This document shows, one piece after another, positions 42,804-51,534 of a stretch of DNA of 64,000 nt. The stretch covers positions 1-64,000 of the forward strand of contig JAJZUQ010000003.1 in the NCBI GenBank assembly GCA_021848385.1, read 5' to 3'. Position 1 is the stretch's first letter. Every line of letters starts with the position of its first letter. The notes under the pieces are model-generated. The model was not told the origin of the DNA. It worked only from the letters and a program-made list of their open reading frames with translations, and did not search any database. A program made the translations under genes and the position numbers. This stretch comes from Deltaproteobacteria bacterium (lineage in GTDB: Bacteria; Desulfobacterota; Desulfuromonadia; Geobacterales; Geobacteraceae).

Positions 42804-45800
42804 CTATCCGTTTTCACCTTCACCCCTGCGATAAAATAACTTTTTCACCTTTTCCGTCAGCTCCTCGAAGAGCGAATAGAAGATCGGCACATACAGCAGC
42901 GTCAGGAAGGTGGAGACCATCAGGCCGCCGATGGCGACCACCGCCAGGGGGGAAAGCCTTTCCAGGCCGATGGCCCATTCCATGGCGATCGGGATCATCC
43001 CGACCGCCGTACCGAAGGCGGTCATCAGGATCGGACGGGTCCTGACCCGCACGCTCTCCCGGAGCGCGTCGTAGGTTGACATCCCCTCTTCTTTGGCCAT
43101 TTCGATGAAATCGATCAGGAGGATGGAGTTTTTGACCACGATCCCGGCAAGGAGGATCAGCCCCATGAACGACCCCATGGACTGGTGCTTGCCGGTGATC
43201 AGCATGGACCACATGGCGCCGATCAGGGCGAGGGGTATGGCGACCATGATGGTGAGCGGGTGGATGAACGACTTGAATGCCGGCACCAGGGAGAAGTAGA
43301 GGAGCACCATGCCGATCATCAGGGCGGACATGAGGGCCGTGAACGACTCCTTGGCCTGTTTGGCGTCCCCTTCCTGGGAGATGGTGTACCCCGGCGGCAG
43401 CTTCAGCCCTTTCAATGCCCCATTGACGTTTTCCATGATATGGGAGACTGCCGCCTTCTCCCGGTAACCGAAGACGTCGATGGTGTTCTGCATGTTCTGC
43501 CGGGTGAGGAGCATCGGCACGTACGATGTGCTGATGGTGCCGAGCGCCGCCAGCGGTGTTTCCCCCAGCGGGGTCCTGACCTTGAGCTGCGACATCTCCG
43601 CCACGCTGTCCCGGTTGGGGGCCGCGTAGCGGGCCCGGATCAGGAAACCGTCCTCCCCCGCCACCCGGAACAGGGAAGCTGCCCCCCCCTGGACGGCGGC
43701 CTGCACCTGGGCGGCGATATCCTTCGGTGAGATGCCGTACAGGGCGCACTTCTCGCGGCTGGCGATGAAGTTGACCTCTTTCTTGTCGGCAGTCCAGGAG
43801 AGGGAGACCGACTTCAGCCCCCGCACCGTCTCGAGGCGACGCTTGATGTCGGCGCCGATGCCGGCCAGTACCTGCGGATCCGGGCCGCTCACCATCACAT
43901 CCACCGTGGAGCGGATGGTAGAGAGCGGTGTTGCGCCGTAGTCAAAGACATCCACCGACTTCATGCCCGGGATCGTCAGAAACTTGCGCCGCATATCGTT
44001 CTCGATCTGCCACATGGTCTGCTTGCGGTGAAAGCGGTCCACCAGGTTGATGGTGATGTTCCCCTGCTGGGGATTCTTGCCGCTGCCGAAGGAGACCACC
44101 GACGGTTCCGAACCGAGGGTGGAACTGACCGCCACCACCCCTTCCTCGCCGTAGATGATCTTTTCCATCTTGGTGAGGATGGCGTTGGTCTGGGCCAGGG
44201 AGGAGTTGCTGTCCGCCTCGAAGTTGATTTTGACAATTCCCGTATCCATGGGGGGCATGACGTCCTGGCCGATGAGCGGTTTTACCACCTTGCCGCTGAT
44301 CACGAGGAGCAGCAGGGCCGGCGGGATGAACATGAAGCGGTGCTTGAGGGCAAAACCGAGGATATTGGTGAAGAAATCCCGGATGGCGCCGACGAACCGG
44401 TCGCTCCCCTTCTTGATGATCCGCTCGAAACGGTTCTCTTGGGCGTTCTTTTTCAGGACGTAGGGGGCCAGGATCGGGATGATGGTCACCGAGACGACGT
44501 AGGAGGCGATCAGGGCGATGGTGAGCGACAGGGAGAGGGGACGGAGCACGGTCTGGACATAGCCGCCGATGAAGATGATCGGCACCAGCACCACCACCGT
44601 GGCATAGGTGCCGGAGAAGATGGCGAGCATCACCTCTTCGGTGCCCCCCGCCACGAGTTCCGTAAGGTCGCGGTTCGACTCGTGGTAGTGACGCTCGATG
44701 TTCTCAATCACCACGATGGCATCGTCCAGCAGCATCCCCACCGCCAGGATCACCCCGGTAAGGGTCACCATATGGAACTCGAAGCCGAACAGCCACATCA
44801 CGGCAAAGGTGATGAGATAGGTAAAGGGGATCGAGATGGCGCAGAGGAACATGGTCCGCAGGTTCCCCAGGAACAGGAAGATGACGATCACCGTGATGAT
44901 GATGGCGTCCCGGAGCGCCCCGAGCATGTTGTCGACACTCCGCTCGATCAGGTCCTTCTGGCTGTAGCTGACCGCGAAGTCGATGAACGGGTATTCCTTT
45001 TGCAGGGTAGGGATGTCCGCCTCTGCCGAATGGATGGCATCCAGGGTGTGGCCGTTCTGGGCCCGGAGGATGTTGATGCCGATCGCCTCCTTCCCGTTGC
45101 CGTGGTAGGCCGACTGGGGTTCCTGGACGCCGGCACTCACGGTAGCCACGTCCCGCAGGTGGACGGTCCCCCCCTCCCGGCGGGCGATGACCAGATCGTT
45201 CAGCTCATCGGGGCTCTTCACCTCGCCGGCGGTCTTGAAGAGATACTGCCCCTCCCGGCGGATGATCAGCCCCTGGGGGATGTTCTGGTTCTGGGCTGCC
45301 AGCGCCCCCATCACGTCCCCCATACTTACCCCGAAGCGGGTGAGACGGTCCTGGTCGATACTCACCGCCACCTCCGGCTGGTTGGCGCCGAATACCTCCA
45401 CGTTGGCCACATCGGGGAGCCGCAGGAGCTCTTCCTTGATCTGGTTGTCGGCCAGTTCCCGGACCTTACGCAGGTCCGCCGGATACCCCGGTTTCGGGGA
45501 AAGGGAAAGGGTCATGGTCGGCTGGGTGGCCTGGCTGATCTTGAAGATCTGCGGCGGACGGATCCCCTGGGGGAGCCGGGCGGTCACCTTGCTCAGGGCG
45601 TTGGCCACGTCGGTGGCGGCGGCATCAAGCCCCTTGTCGTACTCGAACTCGGCGGTCACCACCGAAACCTCGTCCTTGGAGGTGGAGGTGACCCGCCGGA
45701 CCATGTCGATGGTGGAGAGTTCCTTCTCGATGGTACGGGAGATGTCAGATTCCACGTCGGTCGATGCGGCCCCCGGCATCACCGTGATGACGCTGATCTG

Positions 45801-45929
45801 GGGCCGGTCGGTATCGGGGAAGAGGTTGAACGGCATCCGGTGGTAGCCGATCATTCCCACCACCGCCAGAAGGAGGACGACAGACAGCACCAGATGTGGT
45901 TTCTTGATGTACTGTTCAACAAACTTCAT
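42804..45929 (-). CDS. RND-family efflux transporter (HAE1/AcrB type)
   Basis: 1041 aa, the usual RND length, with twelve membrane segments and two large periplasmic loops (about 30-330 and 550-860). LTGVILAVGMLLDDAIVVIENI carries the proton-relay Asp pair in TM4. The protein ends with a basic tail after a helix in ILYRRGEG-like context. It works with the adaptor and outer-membrane channel encoded just upstream, overlapping 4 nt. Hydrophobic or amphiphilic drugs are the likely cargo; CusA-type methionine pairs were not obvious. Confidence 0.94.
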   Translation of the reverse strand: MKFVEQYIKKPHLVLSVVLLLAVVGMIGYHRMPFNLFPDTDRPQISVITVMPGAASTDVESDISRTIEKELSTIDMVRRVTSTSKDEVSVVTAEFEYDKGLDAAATDVANALSKVTARLPQGIRPPQIFKISQATQPTMTLSLSPKPGYPADLRKVRELADNQIKEELLRLPDVANVEVFGANQPEVAVSIDQDRLTRFGVSMGDVMGALAAQNQNIPQGLIIRREGQYLFKTAGEVKSPDELNDLVIARREGGTVHLRDVATVSAGVQEPQSAYHGNGKEAIGINILRAQNGHTLDAIHSAEADIPTLQKEYPFIDFAVSYSQKDLIERSVDNMLGALRDAIIITVIVIFLFLGNLRTMFLCAISIPFTYLITFAVMWLFGFEFHMVTLTGVILAVGMLLDDAIVVIENIERHYHESNRDLTELVAGGTEEVMLAIFSGTYATVVVLVPIIFIGGYVQTVLRPLSLSLTIALIASYVVSVTIIPILAPYVLKKNAQENRFERIIKKGSDRFVGAIRDFFTNILGFALKHRFMFIPPALLLLVISGKVVKPLIGQDVMPPMDTGIVKINFEADSNSSLAQTNAILTKMEKIIYGEEGVVAVSSTLGSEPSVVSFGSGKNPQQGNITINLVDRFHRKQTMWQIENDMRRKFLTIPGMKSVDVFDYGATPLSTIRSTVDVMVSGPDPQVLAGIGADIKRRLETVRGLKSVSLSWTADKKEVNFIASREKCALYGISPKDIAAQVQAAVQGGAASLFRVAGEDGFLIRARYAAPNRDSVAEMSQLKVRTPLGETPLAALGTISTSYVPMLLTRQNMQNTIDVFGYREKAAVSHIMENVNGALKGLKLPPGYTISQEGDAKQAKESFTALMSALMIGMVLLYFSLVPAFKSFIHPLTIMVAIPLALIGAMWSMLITGKHQSMGSFMGLILLAGIVVKNSILLIDFIEMAKEEGMSTYDALRESVRVRTRPILMTAFGTAVGMIPIAMEWAIGLERLSPLAVVAIGGLMVSTFLTLLYVPIFYSLFEELTEKVKKLFYRRGEGENG

Positions 45930-47125
45930 GGTTTTTCCCCGGGGGACGAAGGTTGGCCGGGCGTACCGGGAGAGGGCACACCGCTGTCTCCGGAAGCTCC
46001 CGTGACCGGGGTCACCTTGCTCCCCTCCACGAGGGTGAGGAGCTTGTTCTCCTGTGCCACGGCCACCTGCTCGCCGGGATGCAGTTCACCGGTCACCGCC
46101 GCCTTGCCGTTCCCACTTCCCAGGAGCGTTACCGGCCGGAGATGTACCGTTCCGTTGTCGATGACGTAGAGGACGGCCCGTTGGTTGCTCTTTACCACCG
46201 CCTGCTCCGGTACGATCATCCCGGTCACCTTGCGGATTACCAGGTCCATGCCGACGGTGGCGTCGGCGGGGAGACCGAAGGGGGAGGTGGGACAGAGTAC
46301 TTCCACCGTGGCCAGCATGTTTTTCCCGAGGGCTGGATAAATCCGGTTTACCCGGGCGGAGAGCCGCTGATTGCCGTTTGTCAGGTTGACCGGCGTTCCG
46401 GCGCGCAGAGGCGCCAGTTCCTCCTGGGGGACCTGGGCCAGTACCTTGAAGGGGGAACTCTTGTCAATGGTCAGGATCGGTTTGCCGGGGACCGCCAGAT
46501 CTCCCGGTTCATTCCACCGCTTGGTGACGACCCCGCTGAACGGTGCATAGATACGGGAATAGCCGGACTGGGTCCGGGCCACCCTGGTGTTCATGGCAAG
46601 CCCTTTAAGGCTTTCCTCATAGGCGTCGACGGTTGCCCTGGTGCCATCCAGAGCGGCCCGCGAGCGCTCCAGCGCCTCCTGGGAGATGGCGCCCGCCTTG
46701 TAGAGCTCTTCATCCCGTCCGTAGACCGACTTCTGCGTCTCATAGGCGCTTCTGGCGCCTGCCAGTTTCTGGCGGGTTGACAACAGCTCGGCGTTAACCG
46801 CGACCGTACGGTCCAGCAGTTCCCGGTCGTCAATGGTGATCAGCAGTTCCCCCTTGCGGACCAGGTCACCTTCCCTCTTGGCAATGGTGAGAATGTTTCC
46901 GGAGATACGCGCCGCAAGGTCGCTCCGGGTAAAAGGCGTGATTGTCCCCAGATAGTGAGTGGTGACCTCCAGCGTCCCCTGGCTGATCTGTGCTACCGTT
47001 ACCGCTGGCGGCGTGGCCTGTGGGGGGGGCAGATGGGCGATCTCCCTCTTTTTCTTTATGACGAGCAGGGCACCGGCGACAATCAGGATCACCACGATCA
47101 GAATAAAAAAAGATTTCCTTTTCAT
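45926..47125 (-). CDS. RND periplasmic adaptor (membrane fusion protein)
   Basis: 399 aa. An N-terminal membrane anchor (residues 4-22, FFILIVVILIVAGALLVI) is followed by a lipoyl/barrel-sandwich domain (LAARISGNILTIAKREGDLVRKGELL), a helical hairpin (about 105-170) and beta-barrel domains (IYAPFSGVVTKRWNEPGDLAVPG). The C-terminal ~25 residues are Pro/Gly/Ser-rich. It overlaps tolC by 4 nt upstream and the RND gene by 4 nt downstream. Confidence 0.93.
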   Translation of the reverse strand: MKRKSFFILIVVILIVAGALLVIKKKREIAHLPPPQATPPAVTVAQISQGTLEVTTHYLGTITPFTRSDLAARISGNILTIAKREGDLVRKGELLITIDDRELLDRTVAVNAELLSTRQKLAGARSAYETQKSVYGRDEELYKAGAISQEALERSRAALDGTRATVDAYEESLKGLAMNTRVARTQSGYSRIYAPFSGVVTKRWNEPGDLAVPGKPILTIDKSSPFKVLAQVPQEELAPLRAGTPVNLTNGNQRLSARVNRIYPALGKNMLATVEVLCPTSPFGLPADATVGMDLVIRKVTGMIVPEQAVVKSNQRAVLYVIDNGTVHLRPVTLLGSGNGKAAVTGELHPGEQVAVAQENKLLTLVEGSKVTPVTGASGDSGVPSPGTPGQPSSPGEKP

Positions 47126-48432
47126 TTCAGATAATCCTCCAGGGTGCCGGTAGCCTTGCGGTACGCCACCACGGCCGTGTTATAGTCGTACAGCGCCTGG
47201 TCGTAATTAGCTGCGGCCGTGACGTCAGCCGACTGGGCGAGAAGCAGATCGACAACCGCACCCGCTCCAGTCTGGTAGCGCTTCTGCTCGATGCGGTATG
47301 CCTCCTTTGCCTGGGCAACCGCCTGTTCCGTTGCGGTGATCCGTGCCTTGCTCTCGTCAAGGGAGTTGAGGGCGCTGCGGATGTCAAGGCTTACCTGGTT
47401 GTCAACTGCCCGCAACCGCTCCCGTGAACGTTGCGCTTCGATCCGTTGCCGGGCAAGGTCGGCGTAGAGCGGGCGCTCAAAAAGCGGCATACTGAGGTTG
47501 AATCCGGCATACCAGTTTGCCTCCTTGTACCAGGGAGCAAAGCCGAACTGGTCCAGGTAGCCGGTAAAGGCGCTGACGGTGGGAAGAAGTCTGCCGAGGG
47601 CGAGCTTGCGGTTAAGCTCCGCTTCCTTCACCCCCTGGCCGGCGATCAGGTAGTCCGGCCGCTGCCGGTGAGCCGTCTCCACCCCGGCGGTGAAATCCAC
47701 CGGCATACTGGAGACGGTGAGAGAGTCCCCCAGCGCGAGCGGAGGGACGTTCCCGGTTATCTGCTCTCCCATGAGCGTGAGCAGGGTGGCTGTCGCAGTG
47801 GCGATCCCCGCATCGAGGGAGATCAGCCGCTGCCGCTCGTTGGCGGTCTGCACCTCGACCTTCAGCAGGTCCACCCGGGCGACCCTTCCCACCTTGAAGA
47901 GCGTCTGTTCATTTTTGTACTGCTCCTCCAGGGCCGTCAGCGAAGTCTGGGCCGCCTCCCGGAGTTTCCGGAGTTCGAGTATCTTGTTGTAGGTGTTGAC
48001 CGTGTTGGCAATGACCTCATTGCGGGTAAAGGAGAGGTCCTGCTGCTGAATCTCCTTCTTGACCCTCCCCAGTTCAACGCCGTTGACGATCTGTCCCCCC
48101 TGATAGAGAGGGAGCGTCAGGGCGATGTTGTAGGAGGCGAATTCATCGCTGAAATGGGGCGCCGGGGTAGGAACTCCCTGTGCCGGGATGTAGGGGAGCG
48201 GATCTTCCCGCCTCGTGTAATTGGCATCAAGGGAGAGCCGCGGCAGGTGTCTCCCCCAGGCGCTTTTTACCCCTTCTTCACTCGCGTCCACACCGAGACG
48301 CGACTCGGCAACGGCAGGGTTTTCAGAGAGGGCCCGCTGTACCGCTTCCTTCAAGGTAAGAGGCTCGCCGTGGGCTGGCAGGGGCATGAAAAGTAACGGA
48401 ATCAACGGGAACAGAAATCGCTGTATGTGCAT
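47122..48432 (-). CDS. TolC-family outer-membrane efflux protein
   Basis: 436 aa with a signal peptide cut near PAHGEP (residue 22). Two outer-membrane efflux repeats: LTLKEAVQRALSENPAVAES at the start, ALTLPLYQGGQIVNGVELGR, and in the second half NLSMPLFERPLYADLARQRI. It forms the trimeric exit duct of the tripartite pump. First gene of the tolC-mfp-rnd operon. Confidence 0.93.
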   Translation of the reverse strand: MHIQRFLFPLIPLLFMPLPAHGEPLTLKEAVQRALSENPAVAESRLGVDASEEGVKSAWGRHLPRLSLDANYTRREDPLPYIPAQGVPTPAPHFSDEFASYNIALTLPLYQGGQIVNGVELGRVKKEIQQQDLSFTRNEVIANTVNTYNKILELRKLREAAQTSLTALEEQYKNEQTLFKVGRVARVDLLKVEVQTANERQRLISLDAGIATATATLLTLMGEQITGNVPPLALGDSLTVSSMPVDFTAGVETAHRQRPDYLIAGQGVKEAELNRKLALGRLLPTVSAFTGYLDQFGFAPWYKEANWYAGFNLSMPLFERPLYADLARQRIEAQRSRERLRAVDNQVSLDIRSALNSLDESKARITATEQAVAQAKEAYRIEQKRYQTGAGAVVDLLLAQSADVTAAANYDQALYDYNTAVVAYRKATGTLEDYLK

Positions 48433-48484
48433 TGCCTTTACCTATGGATGTGGTTGAATGTGCTCATGATTCGACGTGAAGAAG

Positions 48485-48503
48485 AAGCCGCACCATGCGG
48501 CTT
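48485..48503 (-). terminator. Terminator-like hairpin after ccdA
   Basis: AAGCCGC (48485-48491) pairs with GCGGCTT (48497-48503) around a 5-nt loop. On the minus strand it is followed by TTCTTC. It lies 33 bp beyond the ccdA stop. A GCATTCAG tandem of three units (48524-48549) sits between. Confidence 0.6.
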
Positions 48504-48535
48504 GAGGTTCTTGCTGCGGTCACGCATTCAGGCAT

Positions 48536-49219
48536 TCAGGCATTCCAGAGGAGATACCCCCCTACAAGAGCGACGACCAAGCCGCCGGCCCGTTTTGTCC
48601 ATAGGGAAAAATTGACTATTCCCCTGGCCTGGACGAACGACTCGATAAAACCGGTAAACGTTCCGGCTGCCAGCATCAGCAGGCAGTGGCCAATGGCATA
48701 CGTGAACAGCAGTGCCGTACCATACAGCACCTCTCCCTTGGTGGCCACGTAGGTCAGGATCACCACCAGCACCGGCGTTGCACAGGGAGAAGAGACAATG
48801 CCGAAGAACAGACCGAGGATGAACGAGCCGATCACCCCCCCCCATTTCGGCTTGAAGTCGCGCCTGATCGGGAGGCGGATTTCGTAGAACCCCATCATCT
48901 GCCCACCCATCACCAGGGCCACGATGCCGGCGGCAACGTACCACCAGCCGCCGACAGTGCCGAACATGGTGCCAAACAGGCCGGCGGCGGCGCCGAAGGC
49001 GGTGAAGGTGAGGGAGAGCCCCAGGATAAAGGCCAGGGAATAACGGAACGCCTTCCACCTGTCCCCCTCGGCATAACCGCCGACGAAGCCGACAACGAGC
49101 GGGATAGTAGCGAGCACACAGGGAGAGGCCGATGAAATAACACCAGCCAGGAATACTGCCCCGAAGGCCAGCAGCGGATATGCCGCGACGATCTGCCCGA
49201 TGTTGTCGAGGAATGTCAT
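48536..49219 (-). CDS. ccdA: CcdA-type thiol-disulfide membrane transporter
   Basis: 227 aa with six membrane segments and the paired redox cysteines of the CcdA/DsbD-beta family in SASPCVLATIPL and VSSPCATPVLVV. It transfers electrons from cytoplasmic thioredoxin to periplasmic thiol proteins. The thioredoxin gene upstream overlaps it by 4 nt (ATGA), so that protein is its probable partner. Confidence 0.92.
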   Translation of the reverse strand: MTFLDNIGQIVAAYPLLAFGAVFLAGVISSASPCVLATIPLVVGFVGGYAEGDRWKAFRYSLAFILGLSLTFTAFGAAAGLFGTMFGTVGGWWYVAAGIVALVMGGQMMGFYEIRLPIRRDFKPKWGGVIGSFILGLFFGIVSSPCATPVLVVILTYVATKGEVLYGTALLFTYAIGHCLLMLAAGTFTGFIESFVQARGIVNFSLWTKRAGGLVVALVGGYLLWNA

Positions 49220-49599
49220 CGAACGCCTAACGCCTTCAACTCTTTAACCACGTCTTTTTTCTCCATGAAGCCGATGTGGCGCTTTACTTCTCGTCCCTTG
49301 GCGTCGAAGAATATCTGGGTCGGGATCATCAGGACGTGGAATTTTTTGGCGGCCGCCTGGTCTTCGTGGACGTCGATGAACAGCACGTTTGCCTTGCCGC
49401 GATACTCGCCGGACAGGGATTCCAGGATCGGCGCCATCTTCTTGCAGGGGATGCAGCTGCGCGCCCCCAGGTCAATAACAGCCGGTTTGCCGGAAGAGAG
49501 GGCCTGTTTGACAATCGCATCGGTGGCGGACGGGAGTTCGGCGTACGCCACCCCGGCAAGCATCAGGATAAAGGAAAGGACGGCTATGCAGCGTTTCAT
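49216..49599 (-). CDS. Periplasmic thioredoxin-like protein
   Basis: 127 aa from the ATG at 49599 (GAAAGGAACATCC upstream). The signal peptide ends near AYAELP (residue 20). The redox motif is CIPC in ARSCIPCKKMAP, with the cis-Pro in LMIPTQIFF. It is likely reduced by CcdA next door. Genes are coupled by overlap. Confidence 0.9.
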   Translation of the reverse strand: MKRCIAVLSFILMLAGVAYAELPSATDAIVKQALSSGKPAVIDLGARSCIPCKKMAPILESLSGEYRGKANVLFIDVHEDQAAAKKFHVLMIPTQIFFDAKGREVKRHIGFMEKKDVVKELKALGVR

Positions 49600-49634
49600 G
49601 GATGTTCCTTTCTGTGGATTGTGTTGGTGAAGCT

Positions 49635-49862
49635 CTACAGCATCCCCATGATCTCTGCTACGGAAGCGACCTTGCCGGAAAACTTCACCTGACCGTCGAT
49701 GACCAGCGCCGGCGTGCTCAAGACGCCGTATTTCATGATAGAGGGGATGTCCTCCACCTTCACCACTTCGGCACTCTTGCCGCTCTCTTCCAGGGCTTTC
49801 TTCGTGTTTTCGTAAAGGGTTTTGCACTTGGCGCAGCCGGTTCCCAGCACTTCGATCTTCAT
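49635..49862 (-). CDS. Small thioredoxin-like redox protein (TIGR00412 family)
   Basis: 75 aa, the MTH895-type mini-thioredoxin: MKIEVLGTGCAKCKTL with CAKC, and LSTPALVIDGQV with cis-Pro. It has no signal peptide, so it is cytoplasmic. Such proteins are nearly always encoded beside DUF318/ArsP permeases, as here, and may pass reducing equivalents or metal(loid)s to the permease. Confidence 0.92.
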   Translation of the reverse strand: MKIEVLGTGCAKCKTLYENTKKALEESGKSAEVVKVEDIPSIMKYGVLSTPALVIDGQVKFSGKVASVAEIMGML

Positions 49863-49886
49863 TGCTTGAGTCTCCTTTCGTGTCGG

Positions 49887-50834
49887 TTACAGAATTGCGT
49901 TGAACAGATAGCCGACGATGACGATTGCCATTGCAACAATGCCGAAAAAGGTCGCCAGCAGGCGGTTCTTCAGCACATTTTTGAGGATGATCGCCTCGGG
50001 CAACGACAGGGCGGTAACCGCCATCATGAAGGCCAGGGTGGTGCCGATGGGGAGCCCTTTCTCCATCAGGGCGTGGACGATGGGAATCACGCCGGCCGCG
50101 TTGGAGTAGAGCGGCACCCCGATGAGGACCGCCAGCGGCACAGCGAAGGGATTGTCCCGCCCGGCATAGCTGACCAGGAAGTCCTGCGGTGCATAGCCGT
50201 GAATGAATCCGCCGATGCCAACCCCGATCACCACGTAGGGCCAGATCTTTTTCAGAAGACTGAGGGTGTATTCCCGTGCGTAATCGAGCTTTTCCCGGAA
50301 GGTCATGGTCTTGATCTCCGTGTTCCCCACCTGCATCTCCCAGACATAGTCCTGAACGTACTTTTCCATCTTCAATCTGCCAATGACGATGCCGGACACG
50401 ATTGCCACCATCAGGCCGGTCCCAATGTAGATCAGGGCGATACGCCAGCCGAACATTCCCCAGAGCATGATCAGGGCCACTTCGTTGACCATCGGCGATG
50501 AGACCAGGAAGGAGAAGGTAACTCCGAGCGGCACACCCGATTCCACGAAGCCGATAAACAACGGCACTGCCGAACAGGAGCAGAACGGGGTGACGATCCC
50601 GAGCAAGGCGGCCAGGACGTTCCCTACGTACTCACGCTCGTGGGAGAGGATGCGCTTGGTCTTCTCGGGAGGAAAAGAGGAACGGATGATTGCTACGACG
50701 AAAATGATCGTAGTGAGCAGCAGGAAAATTTTCAGCGTGTCGTAGATGAAGAAGTTGAGGGCCTCGCCCGCACGGGAACCGGGGGCAAGGCCAATGAGGG
50801 TGAAGGCGACGTAGTCGGCAAAACTTTTTAGCAT
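49887..50834 (-). CDS. arsP: ArsP-type permease (DUF318/UPF0718)
   Basis: 315 aa from the ATG at 50834 (GGAG 6 nt upstream; another in-frame ATG at 50846 cannot be excluded). About eight to ten membrane helices in two halves, with PFCSCSAVPLFIGFVESGVP and VGVPLYSNAAGVIPIVHAL motifs. The CSCS cysteines are the family's thiol site, proposed to bind trivalent organoarsenicals. An ArsR gene upstream and the mini-thioredoxin downstream fit metal(loid) export. Confidence 0.85.
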   Translation of the reverse strand: MLKSFADYVAFTLIGLAPGSRAGEALNFFIYDTLKIFLLLTTIIFVVAIIRSSFPPEKTKRILSHEREYVGNVLAALLGIVTPFCSCSAVPLFIGFVESGVPLGVTFSFLVSSPMVNEVALIMLWGMFGWRIALIYIGTGLMVAIVSGIVIGRLKMEKYVQDYVWEMQVGNTEIKTMTFREKLDYAREYTLSLLKKIWPYVVIGVGIGGFIHGYAPQDFLVSYAGRDNPFAVPLAVLIGVPLYSNAAGVIPIVHALMEKGLPIGTTLAFMMAVTALSLPEAIILKNVLKNRLLATFFGIVAMAIVIVGYLFNAIL

Positions 50835-50996
50835 GGAAGACTCCATGAGCGTTTGATTGAACACTCACTTAATGAGACAAAAAAATTACCCTTCGTCAGG
50901 CATGATTGCTTTGTATGCAGCTTTGCGGATGAGTCCGGTGGGAATATCCACGAAGCTTTTCCCATCGGATTCGACCGTTCGGCAGCATCTCCCCAT

Positions 50997-51311
50997 TCAG
51001 ACAGCCTTCAGCAGTTCGTGCCGTCCGGCGGCTTCCTGCTTTACGATCAGGGTGACCGTATCCACGACCTCCAGAATCTCCGGACTCTTGATGGCGTAGT
51101 AGATCTTCAGCCCGTCTTTTCGCCGGGAGAGGACCCCGGCCGCCAGCATCATGTTCAGGTGGCGGGAGGTGTTGGACTGCTCCTCGCCTATGGCGGGGAA
51201 GATCTCGCAGACGCAGCGTTCGCCGTCGCGGAGAAAATCGATAATCTTCAGTCTGGTCGGTTGGGCCAGGGCCTTCAGGATATCGGCGCGAAAATCAACA
51301 AGTTCTTTCAT
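50997..51311 (-). CDS. arsR: ArsR-family metalloregulator 1
   Basis: 104 aa from the ATG at 51311 (GAGGATGTGCCC before it). Winged helix with GERCVCEIFPAIGEEQSNTSRHLNMM: the CVC pair in the recognition-helix region is the ArsR arsenite/antimonite-type thiolate site. It would repress its own operon until metal binds. Its promoter carries an 8-bp perfect inverted repeat over the -10. Confidence 0.9.
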   Translation of the reverse strand: MKELVDFRADILKALAQPTRLKIIDFLRDGERCVCEIFPAIGEEQSNTSRHLNMMLAAGVLSRRKDGLKIYYAIKSPEILEVVDTVTLIVKQEAAGRHELLKAV

Positions 51312-51331
51312 GGGCACATCCTCAATTAGTT

Positions 51332-51371
51332 GACTATATACTCATATAGTCTGCTGGGTTCGATTTGTCAA
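51332..51371 (-). promoter_or_regulatory. arsR1 promoter with ArsR-type operator
   Basis: Minus strand: TTGACA (51371-51366), 17 bp, TATATG (51348-51343). GACTATAT-ACTC-ATATAGTC at 51332-51351 is an 8-bp perfect inverted repeat covering the -10 and the start point, the position expected for autorepression. Confidence 0.75.
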
Positions 51372-51534
51372 TTTTTTTTCTCACCGTGAATGTGTTGCCT
51401 TGTCTGGGACTCTCGGGGGATGTCTTTGCCTGTCAGGCAAGTTCGCACGGACGCCAGACTGAAACTCAGATTCGGCGTTCAGCTTGAGCGTTTCGATCTC
51501 CTCGATGATTTCTTCCTGCCGTCCACTGGCCTGT

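Noticed and set aside
44028-46169. A 713-codon open frame on the + strand opposite the RND transporter and adaptor genes
   Set aside because: It is the GC-rich complement of two certain genes, its peptide is low-complexity His/Asp/Val-rich, and it has no recognisable motif.
48524-48549. Three tandem GCATTCAG units as a possible CRISPR-like or phase-variable repeat
   Set aside because: The units are 8-9 nt, directly abutting, without spacers, and partly inside the ccdA 3' end; too short to support either.
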